From Bacteroides congonensis (lineage in GTDB: Bacteria > Bacteroidota > Bacteroidia > Bacteroidales > Bacteroidaceae), in NCBI RefSeq assembly GCF_900130125.1, contig NZ_FQXY01000011.1, positions 1,244,748 through 1,308,747 on the forward strand: a stretch of DNA of 64,000 nt. Reading direction: 5' to 3'. Shown in pieces: positions 35,788-42,958 of this stretch; positions within the stretch are counted from its first letter, which is position 1, and every line of letters begins with the position of its first letter. Made by a program: the position numbers and the translations under genes. Below the pieces are notes generated by a model. The model was given only the letters and a program-made list of their open reading frames with translations, did no database searches and was not told where the DNA came from.

Positions 35788-36309
35788 ATGGGGCAGATAA
35801 AATCATTTATAGCACTATCTCTTGACGGTTTTATTGCGTCTGTCGATGGAGAATTGGATTGGATTCCACAAAGTGTAAGGGCGATACCTAAAAGTTTATT
35901 TGAAAATGCTTCTTGCTTATTAGTCGGTGCTAATACATACAATTATCTTTTTGAGCATTTAGATGGGCAAGTTTATAAAACAAAGCCTATTTATGTCGTT
36001 TCGCATTCCGATTATAATATACTCCCCAATAGCAATATTTCATTTCTTACTGAAAAGCCATTGGGTGCAATAAGAGGATTGAAGCAGCACCATGAAATAT
36101 TAGTCATAGGAAGTGCTAAATTATTAACGGAATTAATTCAATTAGAATTATTGGATGAAATAACTATTTGCCATATTCCGGTTTTTGTAGGAAAAGGAAT
36201 AGGCTTTATCGGAGCAACATTTGGTTCTTATTGGCAGTTAGTAAAATGTCAATCGAATAAGGACGCAATATTTGCGACCTACAACTATAAGAAAAAGCAG
36301 GATAGTTAA
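35788..36309 (+). CDS. Dihydrofolate reductase-family (RibD C-terminal type) protein
   Basis: A 173-residue protein that opens KSFIALSLDGFIASVDGELDWI, the start of the RibD C-terminal/DHFR-like family, and has ILVIGSAKLLTELIQLELLDEITICHIPVFVGKG, the usual second half. Such proteins are NADPH-dependent reductases of unknown substrate. It converges with the HxlR gene and shares its terminator. RibD-like genes are often neighbours of HxlR regulators. AT-rich cargo. Confidence 0.82.
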   Translation: MGQIKSFIALSLDGFIASVDGELDWIPQSVRAIPKSLFENASCLLVGANTYNYLFEHLDGQVYKTKPIYVVSHSDYNILPNSNISFLTEKPLGAIRGLKQHHEILVIGSAKLLTELIQLELLDEITICHIPVFVGKGIGFIGATFGSYWQLVKCQSNKDAIFATYNYKKKQDS

Positions 36310-36323
36310 TCATCCTGCTTTTT
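36292..36323. terminator. Bidirectional terminator
   Basis: AAAAAGCAGGAT (36292-36303) pairs perfectly with ATCCTGCTTTTT (36312-36323). The A and T runs allow function on both strands, ending the RibD-like and HxlR genes. Confidence 0.8.
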
Positions 36324-36683
36324 CTTAATTGATTCCATTTTATTACGATGTTTCAAGATTTCATCGGAATGTTCCAATGCCCATTGGATAATCCCATCTA
36401 AAGGCAACATAAGACTTTCGCCAAGTGGTGTAAGGCTATACTCTACTTTGGGAGGTATTTCGGGGTATAATTTACGATTTACCAACATATCCGCTTCTAA
36501 TTTTTTCAATGCTGTAGTCAGCATCTTTTGAGATATGTTAGGAACATTGCGCATTAATTCATTAAAACGCATTGTCCCATTTTTTTGCAATAAGACCAGT
36601 ATTCTTAAAGACCATTTATCACCAAAACGGTCTATAATACCACACGCTGGACATACCGCTTCTCTATAATGATTTTCTTCCAT
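36306..36683 (-). CDS. HxlR-family transcription regulator
   Basis: A 125-residue winged-helix regulator beginning MEENHYREAVCPACGIIDRFGDKWSLRILVLL, followed by MRFNELMRNVPNISQKMLTTALKKLEAD and VEYSLTPLGESLMLPL. These are the classic HxlR blocks. The two Cys near residue 11 (CPACG) could sense redox or electrophiles, which is an inference. Start 36683 is chosen because the upstream part of the frame to 36716 is unlike the family. It is divergent from the second radical SAM gene; the shared intergenic region holds the two operators. Confidence 0.85.
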   Translation of the reverse strand: MEENHYREAVCPACGIIDRFGDKWSLRILVLLQKNGTMRFNELMRNVPNISQKMLTTALKKLEADMLVNRKLYPEIPPKVEYSLTPLGESLMLPLDGIIQWALEHSDEILKHRNKMESIKKKQDD

Positions 36684-36718
36684 ATTTTTTATCTTTAAAT
36701 AATTGTCAATCAACAAGA

Positions 36719-36753
36719 GTTACCTTGTGGTAAGCATCTTACCTTTATGTAAG
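36719..36753. promoter_or_regulatory. Two tandem TTAC-N6-GTAA operators between HxlR and radical SAM gene 2
   Basis: TTAC-N6-GTAA at 36720-36733 and CTTAC-N6-GTAAG at 36738-36753, 19 bases apart. Both spacing and palindrome are the same as at 29079-29113. They lie just upstream of the -33 region, a place suited to an HxlR regulator that also controls its own gene. Confidence 0.7.
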
Positions 36754-36756
36754 TTC

Positions 36757-36787
36757 TTTTTTTATACTAAGTAACTTTATATCTTTG
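36757..36787 (+). promoter_or_regulatory. Bacteroidetes-type promoter of radical SAM gene 2
   Basis: TATCTTTG at 36780-36787 fits TAnnTTTG; a T-rich -33 region lies 19 bases upstream. The block from the operators to the -7 element is largely identical to that at 29079-29147. Confidence 0.65.
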
Positions 36788-36842
36788 TTTGCGCAAAAGT
36801 AACTAAATATATTGGAAATACAAAATTTGGTGTGATTATAAA

Positions 36843-37754
36843 ATGGATAAATCAATGGAATTAAAAAGAATGCAATTTACTGGTTCTGTTTGGAGACCGC
36901 CTTACGAAGCAAATTCACTATTGCTTCAAGCCACTATAGGATGTTCACATCATAGGTGTAAATTCTGTAGTTTGTATAAAGACACGCAGTTTAGAGTTGC
37001 TTTCCGTGAAGAAGTTGAAAGGAATTTAGAAATAGCCCAGCTATATCAACCAAAAGCACGAAGAGTATTTTTAACTGGTGCAAATCCGTTTGTACTTAGC
37101 TTTGAAAAACTGAAAATACTTGCCACTTTAATAAAGATATATCTTCCGGAAGTGCAAAATATCGGCTGTTTCGCTCGAATTAGCGATATAAAACAAAAGA
37201 CAATAGAGCAATTGATGGAATTACGTCAATTAGGATATGACCGGATTTCTATCGGGACAGAAAGTGGAGATAATATTACGCTGTCACAAATGAATAAAGG
37301 GTATTCTGTTATGGATATTGTTGAACAATGTCGAAAATTAGAGAATGCTGGCATTGAATATAATTTCACGTATTTGATTGGGCTTGCAGGAAAGGGGCAA
37401 GGGGAACGCAATGCTATTAATACAGCTGATACCTTTAGTTTGTTGCATCCGTATATTATCAATGTACTTTCTTTAACCGTATTTCCCGATACAGTTCTTT
37501 ATGAGGAAATAGGAATGGGGACATTTATTGAAGCATCGGAATATGAACGGATAGAAGAAATGGAAATGTTTATTGAACGATTCCAACCATCTAATTGTGT
37601 TCATCTTTTAGCAAACACTGTATCTAATCCCATACCTTTTATTGGAGTTCTACCCAAAGAAAGAGAACGGATATTAAAAGAAATACAGTCCATTAAAAAT
37701 AATTTTAGGGAAGAGGATTTAAGAGATTATCGTAAACGCATAAAATCGTTATAA
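36843..37754 (+). CDS. Radical SAM protein 2
   Basis: A 303-residue paralogue of the enzyme at 29242. The cluster motif is GCSHHRCKFC (residues about 33-42), and VFLTGANPFVLS, IGCFARISDI and GYDRISIGTESGD follow. Its final TAA shares one base with the ATG of pyrD, so the two are translated together. That coupling suggests a shared pathway, or at least equal dosage, with a flavin-containing dihydroorotate dehydrogenase. Substrate unknown. Confidence 0.85.
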   Translation: MDKSMELKRMQFTGSVWRPPYEANSLLLQATIGCSHHRCKFCSLYKDTQFRVAFREEVERNLEIAQLYQPKARRVFLTGANPFVLSFEKLKILATLIKIYLPEVQNIGCFARISDIKQKTIEQLMELRQLGYDRISIGTESGDNITLSQMNKGYSVMDIVEQCRKLENAGIEYNFTYLIGLAGKGQGERNAINTADTFSLLHPYIINVLSLTVFPDTVLYEEIGMGTFIEASEYERIEEMEMFIERFQPSNCVHLLANTVSNPIPFIGVLPKERERILKEIQSIKNNFREEDLRDYRKRIKSL

Positions 37755-38668
37755 TGGCAAAATTAGAAACAAAAATAAGTGGTATTGATTTTAAAAATCC
37801 TGTAACAGTTGCATCGGGAACTTTTGGATATGGAACAGAGTTTTCAGATTTCTTTGATGTGTCTTTATTAGGAGGAATATTTGTAAAAGGAACAACGCTA
37901 TATGCGCAAGAGGGTAATCCGTACCCTCGAATGGCGGAAACTCCATCAGGAATGTTGAATGCAGTTGGGCTTCAAAATAAAGGTGTAGATTATTTTGTGA
38001 ATAATATATATCCAACAATAAAAGACATAGATACAAATATGATTGTAAATGTTGGAGGAACGACCATCGAATCTTATGTAAAATGTGCCGAAACAGTAGC
38101 CACATTAGATAAAATTCCGGCAATAGAGTTAAATATAAGTTGTCCGAATGTAAAACATGGAGGTATGGAGTTTGGAGTAACAACTAAAGGTGCAGCATCC
38201 GTTGTTAATGCAGTCAGACAGGTTTACAATAAGCCGTTGATTGTTAAGCTATCCCCAAATGTAACAAATATTGCAGATATTGCTAAAGCAGTAGAAGATG
38301 CAGGGGCAGATGCTATTTCTATGATAAATACAATTATGGGGATGGCTATTGACATAAATTCTCGTAAACCTATCTTATCTACTGTAACTGGTGGGTTGTC
38401 CGGCTCTTGCATCAAACCTGTTGCATTACGAATGGTTTGGCAAACATATAAGACTGTTAAAGTTCCGATTATAGGTTTAGGTGGAATATCGTCATGGCAA
38501 GATGCAATAGAATTTTTCCTTGCTGGTGCTACCGCTATTCAAATAGGGACATATAATTTTATAGACCCGACTATAAGCCTAAAAGTAATAAACGGCATCA
38601 ATTCATATCTTGACGAGAATGGTTTTTCTGATATACAGGATTTGACAGGTGCATTAGGAGGGATTTAA
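37754..38668 (+). CDS. pyrD: Dihydroorotate dehydrogenase, class 1 (mobile copy)
   Basis: A 304-residue TIM-barrel flavoprotein with KNPVTVASGTFGYG, the active-site segment NISCPNVKHGG (Cys at about residue 129), KLSPNVTNI and GLGGISSWQDAIEF. It resembles class 1B catalytic subunits; the electron-transfer partner PyrK is not encoded nearby. It catalyses the fourth step of pyrimidine synthesis. A mobile extra copy, fused by translation to a radical SAM gene, is unusual. Last gene of element 1 cargo. Confidence 0.9.
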   Translation: MAKLETKISGIDFKNPVTVASGTFGYGTEFSDFFDVSLLGGIFVKGTTLYAQEGNPYPRMAETPSGMLNAVGLQNKGVDYFVNNIYPTIKDIDTNMIVNVGGTTIESYVKCAETVATLDKIPAIELNISCPNVKHGGMEFGVTTKGAASVVNAVRQVYNKPLIVKLSPNVTNIADIAKAVEDAGADAISMINTIMGMAIDINSRKPILSTVTGGLSGSCIKPVALRMVWQTYKTVKVPIIGLGGISSWQDAIEFFLAGATAIQIGTYNFIDPTISLKVINGINSYLDENGFSDIQDLTGALGGI

Positions 38669-38677
38669 GCCAAAATC

Positions 38678-38730
38678 TTAGTGCAAGGTGCAAGTATATA
38701 TTTATATATATAGCTTGCACCTTGCACTAA
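38678..38730. repeat. Perfect 17-bp inverted repeat at the right end of element 1
   Basis: TTAGTGCAAGGTGCAAG (38678-38694) is the exact reverse complement of 38714-38730, separated by an AT-only loop. Each arm contains a direct repeat GTGCAAG-GTGCAAG. No T tract follows. It could end pyrD transcripts or belong to the element end. Confidence 0.7.
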
Positions 38731-38754
38731 CCGCAGAATATTTATTTTCAATGA

Positions 38755-38786
38755 TTTGCATATTTCAAAAGAAAGCCATATCTTTG
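38755..38786 (+). promoter_or_regulatory. Strong Bacteroidetes-type promoter without a following gene
   Basis: TTTG (38755-38758) and TATCTTTG (38779-38786), 20 bases apart, fit the consensus well. The next gene is over 400 bases away and a terminator intervenes, so it may drive a non-coding RNA. Confidence 0.6.
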
Positions 38787-38904
38787 AACCCGAAAGTTAG
38801 GCAGACAAACAGCGGTCAAAGTCAGACAGGCTTAACGGTTGAAAATCGTTACTGTTTCGTTACCTATTTGAAATCTTGAAAGCAAAGTAGCTGACACATA
38901 AGCG

Positions 38905-38940
38905 GTTAGAGTTACAGGTTCAAAACCCTCCCTCTCCGCT
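38905..38940 (+). other. tRNA-Ser-like 3' fragment, possible attachment site
   Basis: AGGTTCAAAACCCTCCCTCT followed by CCGCT resembles the T arm and acceptor end of a serine tRNA (usual GGTTCGAATCCC then CTCTCCGC). No matching 5' half starting GGAGAG is seen. Tyrosine integrases often use tRNA 3' ends, leaving such fragments at the far end of an element. Its place between the last gene of element 1 and the integrase of element 2 fits an attachment site shared by tandem elements. Confidence 0.4.
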
Positions 38941-38949
38941 GAACTAACC

Positions 38950-38963
38950 GGACAAAACCGGAC
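38950..38963 (-). repeat. Half array of the 10-bp GTCC repeat
   Basis: GGAC at 38950 and 38960 (GTCC on the minus strand) repeats the spacing of the four-fold arrays, but only two units are present here. Confidence 0.45.
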
Positions 38964-38974
38964 AATGAACAGCC

Positions 38975-39011
38975 AAGTCCTACAAATTCAACGATTTGTG
39001 GGACTTTTTTT
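38975..39011 (+). terminator. Rho-independent terminator at the element junction
   Basis: AAGTCCTACAAAT pairs with ATTTGTGGGACTT around a six-base loop and is followed by a run of T. Confidence 0.8.
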
Positions 39012-39213
39012 ATCCCCTTATGTCTGCCCTACCGGACATCATTTAGACCCTGAAAGACAAAGTTAGTAACCTAACTCGTACCCCCGACAACTGAAAGTCC
39101 AAAAGGGGTACACTTAGTCCGAAATTGGCGAACTTCTGTCGCTATTTGGCGAGCCTGTATAAACTTAACTTTGAGCTAATTAACGTAGTTTTGTAACCTA
39201 AAAAAGTGAGTTT

Positions 39214-40452
39214 ATGAAGAGTACATTTTCCGTTCTTTTCTTTGTGAAAAAGGACAAGCAAAAAATCAATGGCAGTTACCCTATTTTTGTCCGCATCACG
39301 ATTGATGGTGTGGCAAGCCGTTTTAATTCCAAGCTGGACGTTCAACCCAAACTTTGGGACGGTAAGGCTGGTAAAGCCGCCGGACGTTCTGCGGAAGCTA
39401 CCCGTATCAACCGATTGCTGGATGATATAAACGCATCCCTTAATACCATTTATCACGAACTGCAAAGGCGTGACAATTATGTTACCGCCGAAAAGGTGAA
39501 GAATGAATTTTTAGGGCATAGCGAGAACCACGACACCATCCTTAACCTTTTCCAAAAGCACAATGACGATGTGAAACAGTTGGTCGGCATATCCAAAACG
39601 ATTGCCACTTATCGCAAATATGAAGTGACCCGCCGCCATCTTGCCGAGTTCATCCAAAGCAAATATAACCTGTCGGATATTTCTATAAAGGAAATAACCC
39701 CGATGTTCATTACTGACTTTGAGTTATATTTGCGTACTACCTGCAAATGCGGTTATAATACGACTGCCAAGTTCATGCAGTTCTTCAAGCGCATTATCCT
39801 GATAGCCCGTAATAACGGCATCCTGATAGGTGACCCGTTCGCCAATTATAAAATACGTTTGGAAAAAGTGGATAGAGGTTATTTATCAGAGGATGAAATA
39901 AAGATAATCCTCAAAAAGAAGATGGTTTCCGAACGGTTGGAACAGGTGCGTGATGTTTTTATCTTTTCCTGTTTCAGTGGTTTGGCTTATGTGGATGTTG
40001 CAAATTTAAAGGAAGATAATATCCGCAAGTCTTTTGATGGTAACCTATGGATAATTACGAAACGCCAAAAAACAAATACAGACGTGAATGTTCCCTTGCT
40101 GGATATTCCTAAAATGATATTGGAAAAATACAAAGGTAAATTGCCGGACGGAAAGGTACTTCCCATTATCAGCAATCAGAAACTTAATGCGTATTTGAAA
40201 GAAATAGCGGATGTATGTGGAATTAAAAAGAACTTGACATTTCACCTTGCGAGGCATACTTTCGCAACCACGACTACGCTTGCCAAAGGTGTACCCATTG
40301 AAACAGTCAGCAAGATGTTGGGACACACCAATATAGAAACGACACAGATATACGCCCGCATCACCAACAACAAAATCAGTAACGATATGCAGGGGCTTGA
40401 TAAGAAGTTTGTCGGCATTGAAAAAATCTACAAAGAAGTATCTATGAAATAG
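39214..40452 (+). CDS. int: Tyrosine integrase of element 2, intact
   Basis: A full 412-residue integrase. The N-terminal arm-type domain (FSVLFFVKKDKQKINGSYPIFVRITIDG) is followed by a SAM-like core-binding domain and the catalytic domain with HLARHTFATT (about 342-351), LGHTNIETTQIYARIT and Tyr near 378. The first catalytic Arg position reads GLAYVDV, lacking Arg, as in IntDOT relatives. It should integrate and excise this element and might also act on element 1, whose integrase is almost the same in the catalytic domain. The TAGTTTTG at 39186-39193 is a possible -7 element. Confidence 0.93.
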   Translation: MKSTFSVLFFVKKDKQKINGSYPIFVRITIDGVASRFNSKLDVQPKLWDGKAGKAAGRSAEATRINRLLDDINASLNTIYHELQRRDNYVTAEKVKNEFLGHSENHDTILNLFQKHNDDVKQLVGISKTIATYRKYEVTRRHLAEFIQSKYNLSDISIKEITPMFITDFELYLRTTCKCGYNTTAKFMQFFKRIILIARNNGILIGDPFANYKIRLEKVDRGYLSEDEIKIILKKKMVSERLEQVRDVFIFSCFSGLAYVDVANLKEDNIRKSFDGNLWIITKRQKTNTDVNVPLLDIPKMILEKYKGKLPDGKVLPIISNQKLNAYLKEIADVCGIKKNLTFHLARHTFATTTTLAKGVPIETVSKMLGHTNIETTQIYARITNNKISNDMQGLDKKFVGIEKIYKEVSMK

Positions 40453-40527
40453 GTATATAGAGAACTTATCACAATTTGTGATAAGTCCCTTTATGCTTCC
40501 AATTACTCACCGTTAAATAATAACATT

Positions 40528-41034
40528 ATGGACTTACAAATCATCCAAAACAAAATCTTTGAGGTCAGAGGTTGCCGGGTCATGCTCGATTTCCATTTGG
40601 CGGAACTTTACGGAGTACAGACCAAAGCCTTGAAACAGGCAGTAAAGCGTAATGAAAAGCGTTTCCCCGGTGATTTCCGCTTTACCATGACAAAAGAGGA
40701 ATGGGACGAACTGGTCACAAATTGTGACCAGTTGCCGGAGAACCTGAAACACAGCTATATACTTCCCGATTGTTTCACCGAGCAGGGAGTAGCGATGCTA
40801 TCCAGTGTTTTACGCAGTCAGACCGCCATAGACGTGAATATTTCCATCATGCGTGCTTTCGTCCTCATGCGCCAAATGTCAATCGGTTACGAGGAACTTC
40901 TTAAACGCATCGAAGAACTGGAACAGAGTACGGATGCACAATTCAGCGAGGTTTATCAAGCACTGACCCAGTTACTAAGCAAGCTCGAACCGAAGCCACG
41001 CAAACCGATAGGATATAGAACCTATGACGAATAA
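40528..41034 (+). CDS. ORF6N domain protein, element 2
   Basis: A 168-residue relative of the protein at 1766 with the same N-terminal ORF6N domain and C-terminal coiled part. The middle differs: residues around TKEEWDELVTNCDQLPENLKHSY replace the shorter hydrophobic segment of the first copy. The ATG at 40528 begins MDLQIIQNKIFEVRGCRVML and has no competing upstream start. Like its relative it follows the integrase directly. Confidence 0.87.
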   Translation: MDLQIIQNKIFEVRGCRVMLDFHLAELYGVQTKALKQAVKRNEKRFPGDFRFTMTKEEWDELVTNCDQLPENLKHSYILPDCFTEQGVAMLSSVLRSQTAIDVNISIMRAFVLMRQMSIGYEELLKRIEELEQSTDAQFSEVYQALTQLLSKLEPKPRKPIGYRTYDE

Positions 41035-41138
41035 CGGTTTAAGGTATTCGGTTGTCTAAGCGGTGTCACCAGTGATACCCCTTTTCAGTTCCCTAAAGTA
41101 ATGTATCTCAATCACAAATTTTAGCAAAGTTACAGCCC

Positions 41139-41237
41139 GGTGGGGACAAATACCAAATCCGAGCCGTTCCGGTTTTCTAAAAAATCTCCACACCTGCGGG
41201 TCGTATTTTTTGAAAAGATATGGTTGAAGTCCCCGCC
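41139..41237 (+). repeat. Structured repeat upstream of radC
   Basis: Outer arms GGTGGGGAC (41139-41147) and GTCCCCGCC (41229-41237) pair with one G-T wobble. The centre has AAAAAAT (41179-41185) / ATTTTTT (41205-41211) and an inner ACC-TGC-GGGT hairpin. It shares the GAGCCGTTCCGG block and centre with 2655-2778. Confidence 0.65.
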
Positions 41238-41291
41238 AAACTGTGGGTGTCCGGCAAAATTTCTTATTGTTTAATTTAAAATTCAGTAGTC

Positions 41292-41744
41292 ATGAAAACA
41301 ACAGAATTTACCATGCCGGAAATCACTATCTCTTATAAAGACAATGTAAAAGCATCCGAAAGGGTGAAAATACTCTCATCCGAAACGTCCTACTCTTATC
41401 TGAAACCGTTCTATGCGGAATGTATGGAACACCACGAAGAAAGTCATGTAATGTTCCTCAATCGGGCAAACAAGGCTTTAGGCGTTTCCCTTATTTCTAA
41501 AGGCGGCATGGCTGAAACTGTAATGGACGTGAAAATCATCCTGCAAACCGCCCTGAAAGTCCATGCTTCGGGCATCATCCTCTCACATAACCACCCATCG
41601 GGTAACCTGCGTCCGAGCGAACCGGACAAACAAATCACCTCAAAAATAAAAGAAGCCTGCAAGGTCTTGGATTTACACCTGTTAGACCATATCATCCTGA
41701 CAGAAGAAAGCTATTACAGTTTTACAGACGAGGGGCTTTTATAA
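41292..41744 (+). CDS. radC: RadC-family (JAB/MPN) protein
   Basis: A 150-residue protein of the short mobile-element RadC type. The metal-binding motif HNHPSGNLRPSEPD lies near residue 98, with VMFLNRANKALGVSLISKGG before it and LDHIILTEESYYSF after. The helix-hairpin-helix part of chromosomal RadC is missing. The function of such proteins on mobile elements is not known, possibly antidefence or DNA processing. Flanked on both sides by structured repeats and absent from element 1. Confidence 0.9.
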   Translation: MKTTEFTMPEITISYKDNVKASERVKILSSETSYSYLKPFYAECMEHHEESHVMFLNRANKALGVSLISKGGMAETVMDVKIILQTALKVHASGIILSHNHPSGNLRPSEPDKQITSKIKEACKVLDLHLLDHIILTEESYYSFTDEGLL

Positions 41745-41840
41745 GCCCTTTTTTTACTCTCTCATTACCCAATACAAAAAGCCCGATGGCTTTTACTTCT
41801 ATCCTCTCAAACAAGAGAAAAATTTTCCCTAAAACTGATT

Positions 41841-41975
41841 GGAACATTGTCAAAGGTATATCCGTGCCTGTTACTGTTCAAATTATTTTTTAGAAATCTC
41901 CACACCTGCGGGTAGTATTTCATAAATAATAATTTGCCCTGTACCAGTCCCGAACCTTTGAAAAGACAATGTTCC
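41841..41975 (+). repeat. Structured repeat between radC and ardA of element 2
   Basis: Outer arms GGAACATTGTC (41841-41851) and GACAATGTTCC (41965-41975) pair perfectly, extended by AAAGGT with ACCTTT. The centre has GAAAT (41893-41897) / ATTTC (41917-41921) around ACC-TGC-GGGT. The centre is identical to that at 41187-41201 except for the stem bases, which change on both sides. Confidence 0.65.
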
Positions 41976-42042
41976 CATTCAGTTAAAGGAAAAATTTACG
42001 TGGTGGGCGACAAGCGATGTAAACGATTAAAATTCAAAAGTC

Positions 42043-42576
42043 ATGGAAGTAGTAACATTATCAGAAGCAAGAGTTTATGTAGGTACTTACAACAAGTATA
42101 ACAGTGGTTCACTTTTCGGCAAGTGGTTAGACCTTTCCGACTATTCGGACAAGGACGAGTTTTTGGAAGCGTGTCGGGAACTCCACGAGGACGAAGAAGA
42201 CCCGGAATTTATGTTTCAGGACATCGAGAACATACCCGAAGCCCTGATTTCCGAAAGTTGGCTTTCTGATAAGTTCTTTGAGCTACGGGATGCCATCGAA
42301 AAACTAAGCGAAACCGAGCAGGAAGCATTTTTCGTATGGTGCGACCATCACAACAGCGATATAAGCGAAGAAGATGCGGACGACCTTGTTTCTTCCTTTG
42401 AGGACGAATATCAGGGAGAATATAAAGACGAGGAAGATTACGCCTATGAAATCGTAGAGGAATGTTACGAACTGCCGGAGTTCGCAAAGACCTACTTTGA
42501 TTATTCGGCTTTTGCCCGTGACTTGTTTATGACTGATTACTGGATGGATAACGGTTTTGTTTTCCGTTGTGCCTGA
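42043..42576 (+). CDS. ardA: ArdA-family antirestriction protein, element 2
   Basis: A 177-residue acidic protein very similar to that at 2930 along its full length (VYVGTYNKYNSGSLFGKWLDLSDYSDKDEF; YFDYSAFARDLFMTDYWM). It should block type I restriction in a recipient by DNA mimicry. It follows radC and a structured repeat, and precedes a small membrane protein gene by 43 bases. Confidence 0.9.
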   Translation: MEVVTLSEARVYVGTYNKYNSGSLFGKWLDLSDYSDKDEFLEACRELHEDEEDPEFMFQDIENIPEALISESWLSDKFFELRDAIEKLSETEQEAFFVWCDHHNSDISEEDADDLVSSFEDEYQGEYKDEEDYAYEIVEECYELPEFAKTYFDYSAFARDLFMTDYWMDNGFVFRCA

Positions 42577-42619
42577 TTACTAATCGGGTGGAGCAATCCA
42601 CCCGCAACACACAAAGACA

Positions 42620-42832
42620 ATGAAAGTATATAATAACATAAAGACCGTTTTAAGGTGGGTAATACTGGCTTTTATTATCTATCAGGTAGCCACCAGCACC
42701 ACCGGAGCATGGATAGTCCTAATCATAGGCTTTTATATAGTCCGGTTCTTTCTCTGGCTGTTTATCTCCGCCGTTTACCTGTTGTGTATGGCTTTTATTT
42801 TCATTGTACTGCTTTCGCTTTTGATTATCTGA
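42620..42832 (+). CDS. Small membrane protein
   Basis: A 70-residue protein with two or three hydrophobic segments (VILAFIIYQVATSTTGAWIV; IGFYIVRFFLWLFISAVYLL; FIFIVLLSLLII) and a short basic start. I do not recognise the family. It lies in the ardA transcript and has no copy in element 1. Confidence 0.6.
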   Translation: MKVYNNIKTVLRWVILAFIIYQVATSTTGAWIVLIIGFYIVRFFLWLFISAVYLLCMAFIFIVLLSLLII

Positions 42833-42856
42833 CAACTCATTTTAAATTATAACGAT

Positions 42857-42958
42857 ATGGAAACTTTAAACAAAAACGGGGTAAGCATTCCCCAAACACC
42901 GGGAGAGGAAAAATATGTAAAATGCTGTTTAGGCGCATTCATGAAAAAGGGTTTATAG
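42857..42958 (+). pseudogene. Truncated DUF3873 gene at the cargo border
   Basis: The first 28 or so codons (LNKNGVSIPQTPGEEKYVKCC then LGAF) match the DUF3873 gene at 3542, then the sequence changes to MKKGL and a stop. The break point, at about 42943, marks where the NACHT cargo replaced the rest of the gene and the following conserved gene. Confidence 0.75.

Larger units (their letters stand above)
1..38940. mobile_element. Conjugative transposon 1 (CTnDOT/CTn341-like), left end outside window
   Basis: This region carries the standard parts of a Bacteroidales conjugative transposon: tyrosine integrase, ORF6N protein, ardA, a full traA-traQ transfer operon, mobABC, topoisomerase (Exc-like), rteC, Xis-like gene and primase/helicase. 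Transfer genes are GC-rich, whereas four cargo blocks (4349-6341, 21921-25281, 29242-31922, 35788-38668) are clearly AT-rich. The left boundary is not in the window because an insertion sequence has removed the start of the integrase. The right boundary is set just before the intact integrase of the second element, near a tRNA-like fragment at about 38.9 kb; the exact base is an inference. Confidence 0.8.
38793..39011 (+). ncRNA. Candidate non-coding RNA of about 220 nt at the element junction
   Basis: The stretch begins just after the promoter at 38755-38786 and ends in the rho-independent terminator at 38975-39011. It contains no long open frame. Inside it, 38905-38940 resembles the 3' end of a serine tRNA. 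It may be a real small RNA, or the remains of a tRNA locus used as attachment site. Calling it a gene is an inference. Confidence 0.35.

Noticed and set aside
29242..38668. Antibiotic-resistance genes such as tetQ or ermF, expected on these elements
   Set aside because: I found none in the window; the DHFR-like protein is of the RibD type and is not a recognised trimethoprim-resistance enzyme.
38793..38940. Complete tRNA gene at the junction
   Set aside because: Only a 3' part resembles a serine tRNA; the matching 5' acceptor strand, D arm and anticodon arm are not found upstream.
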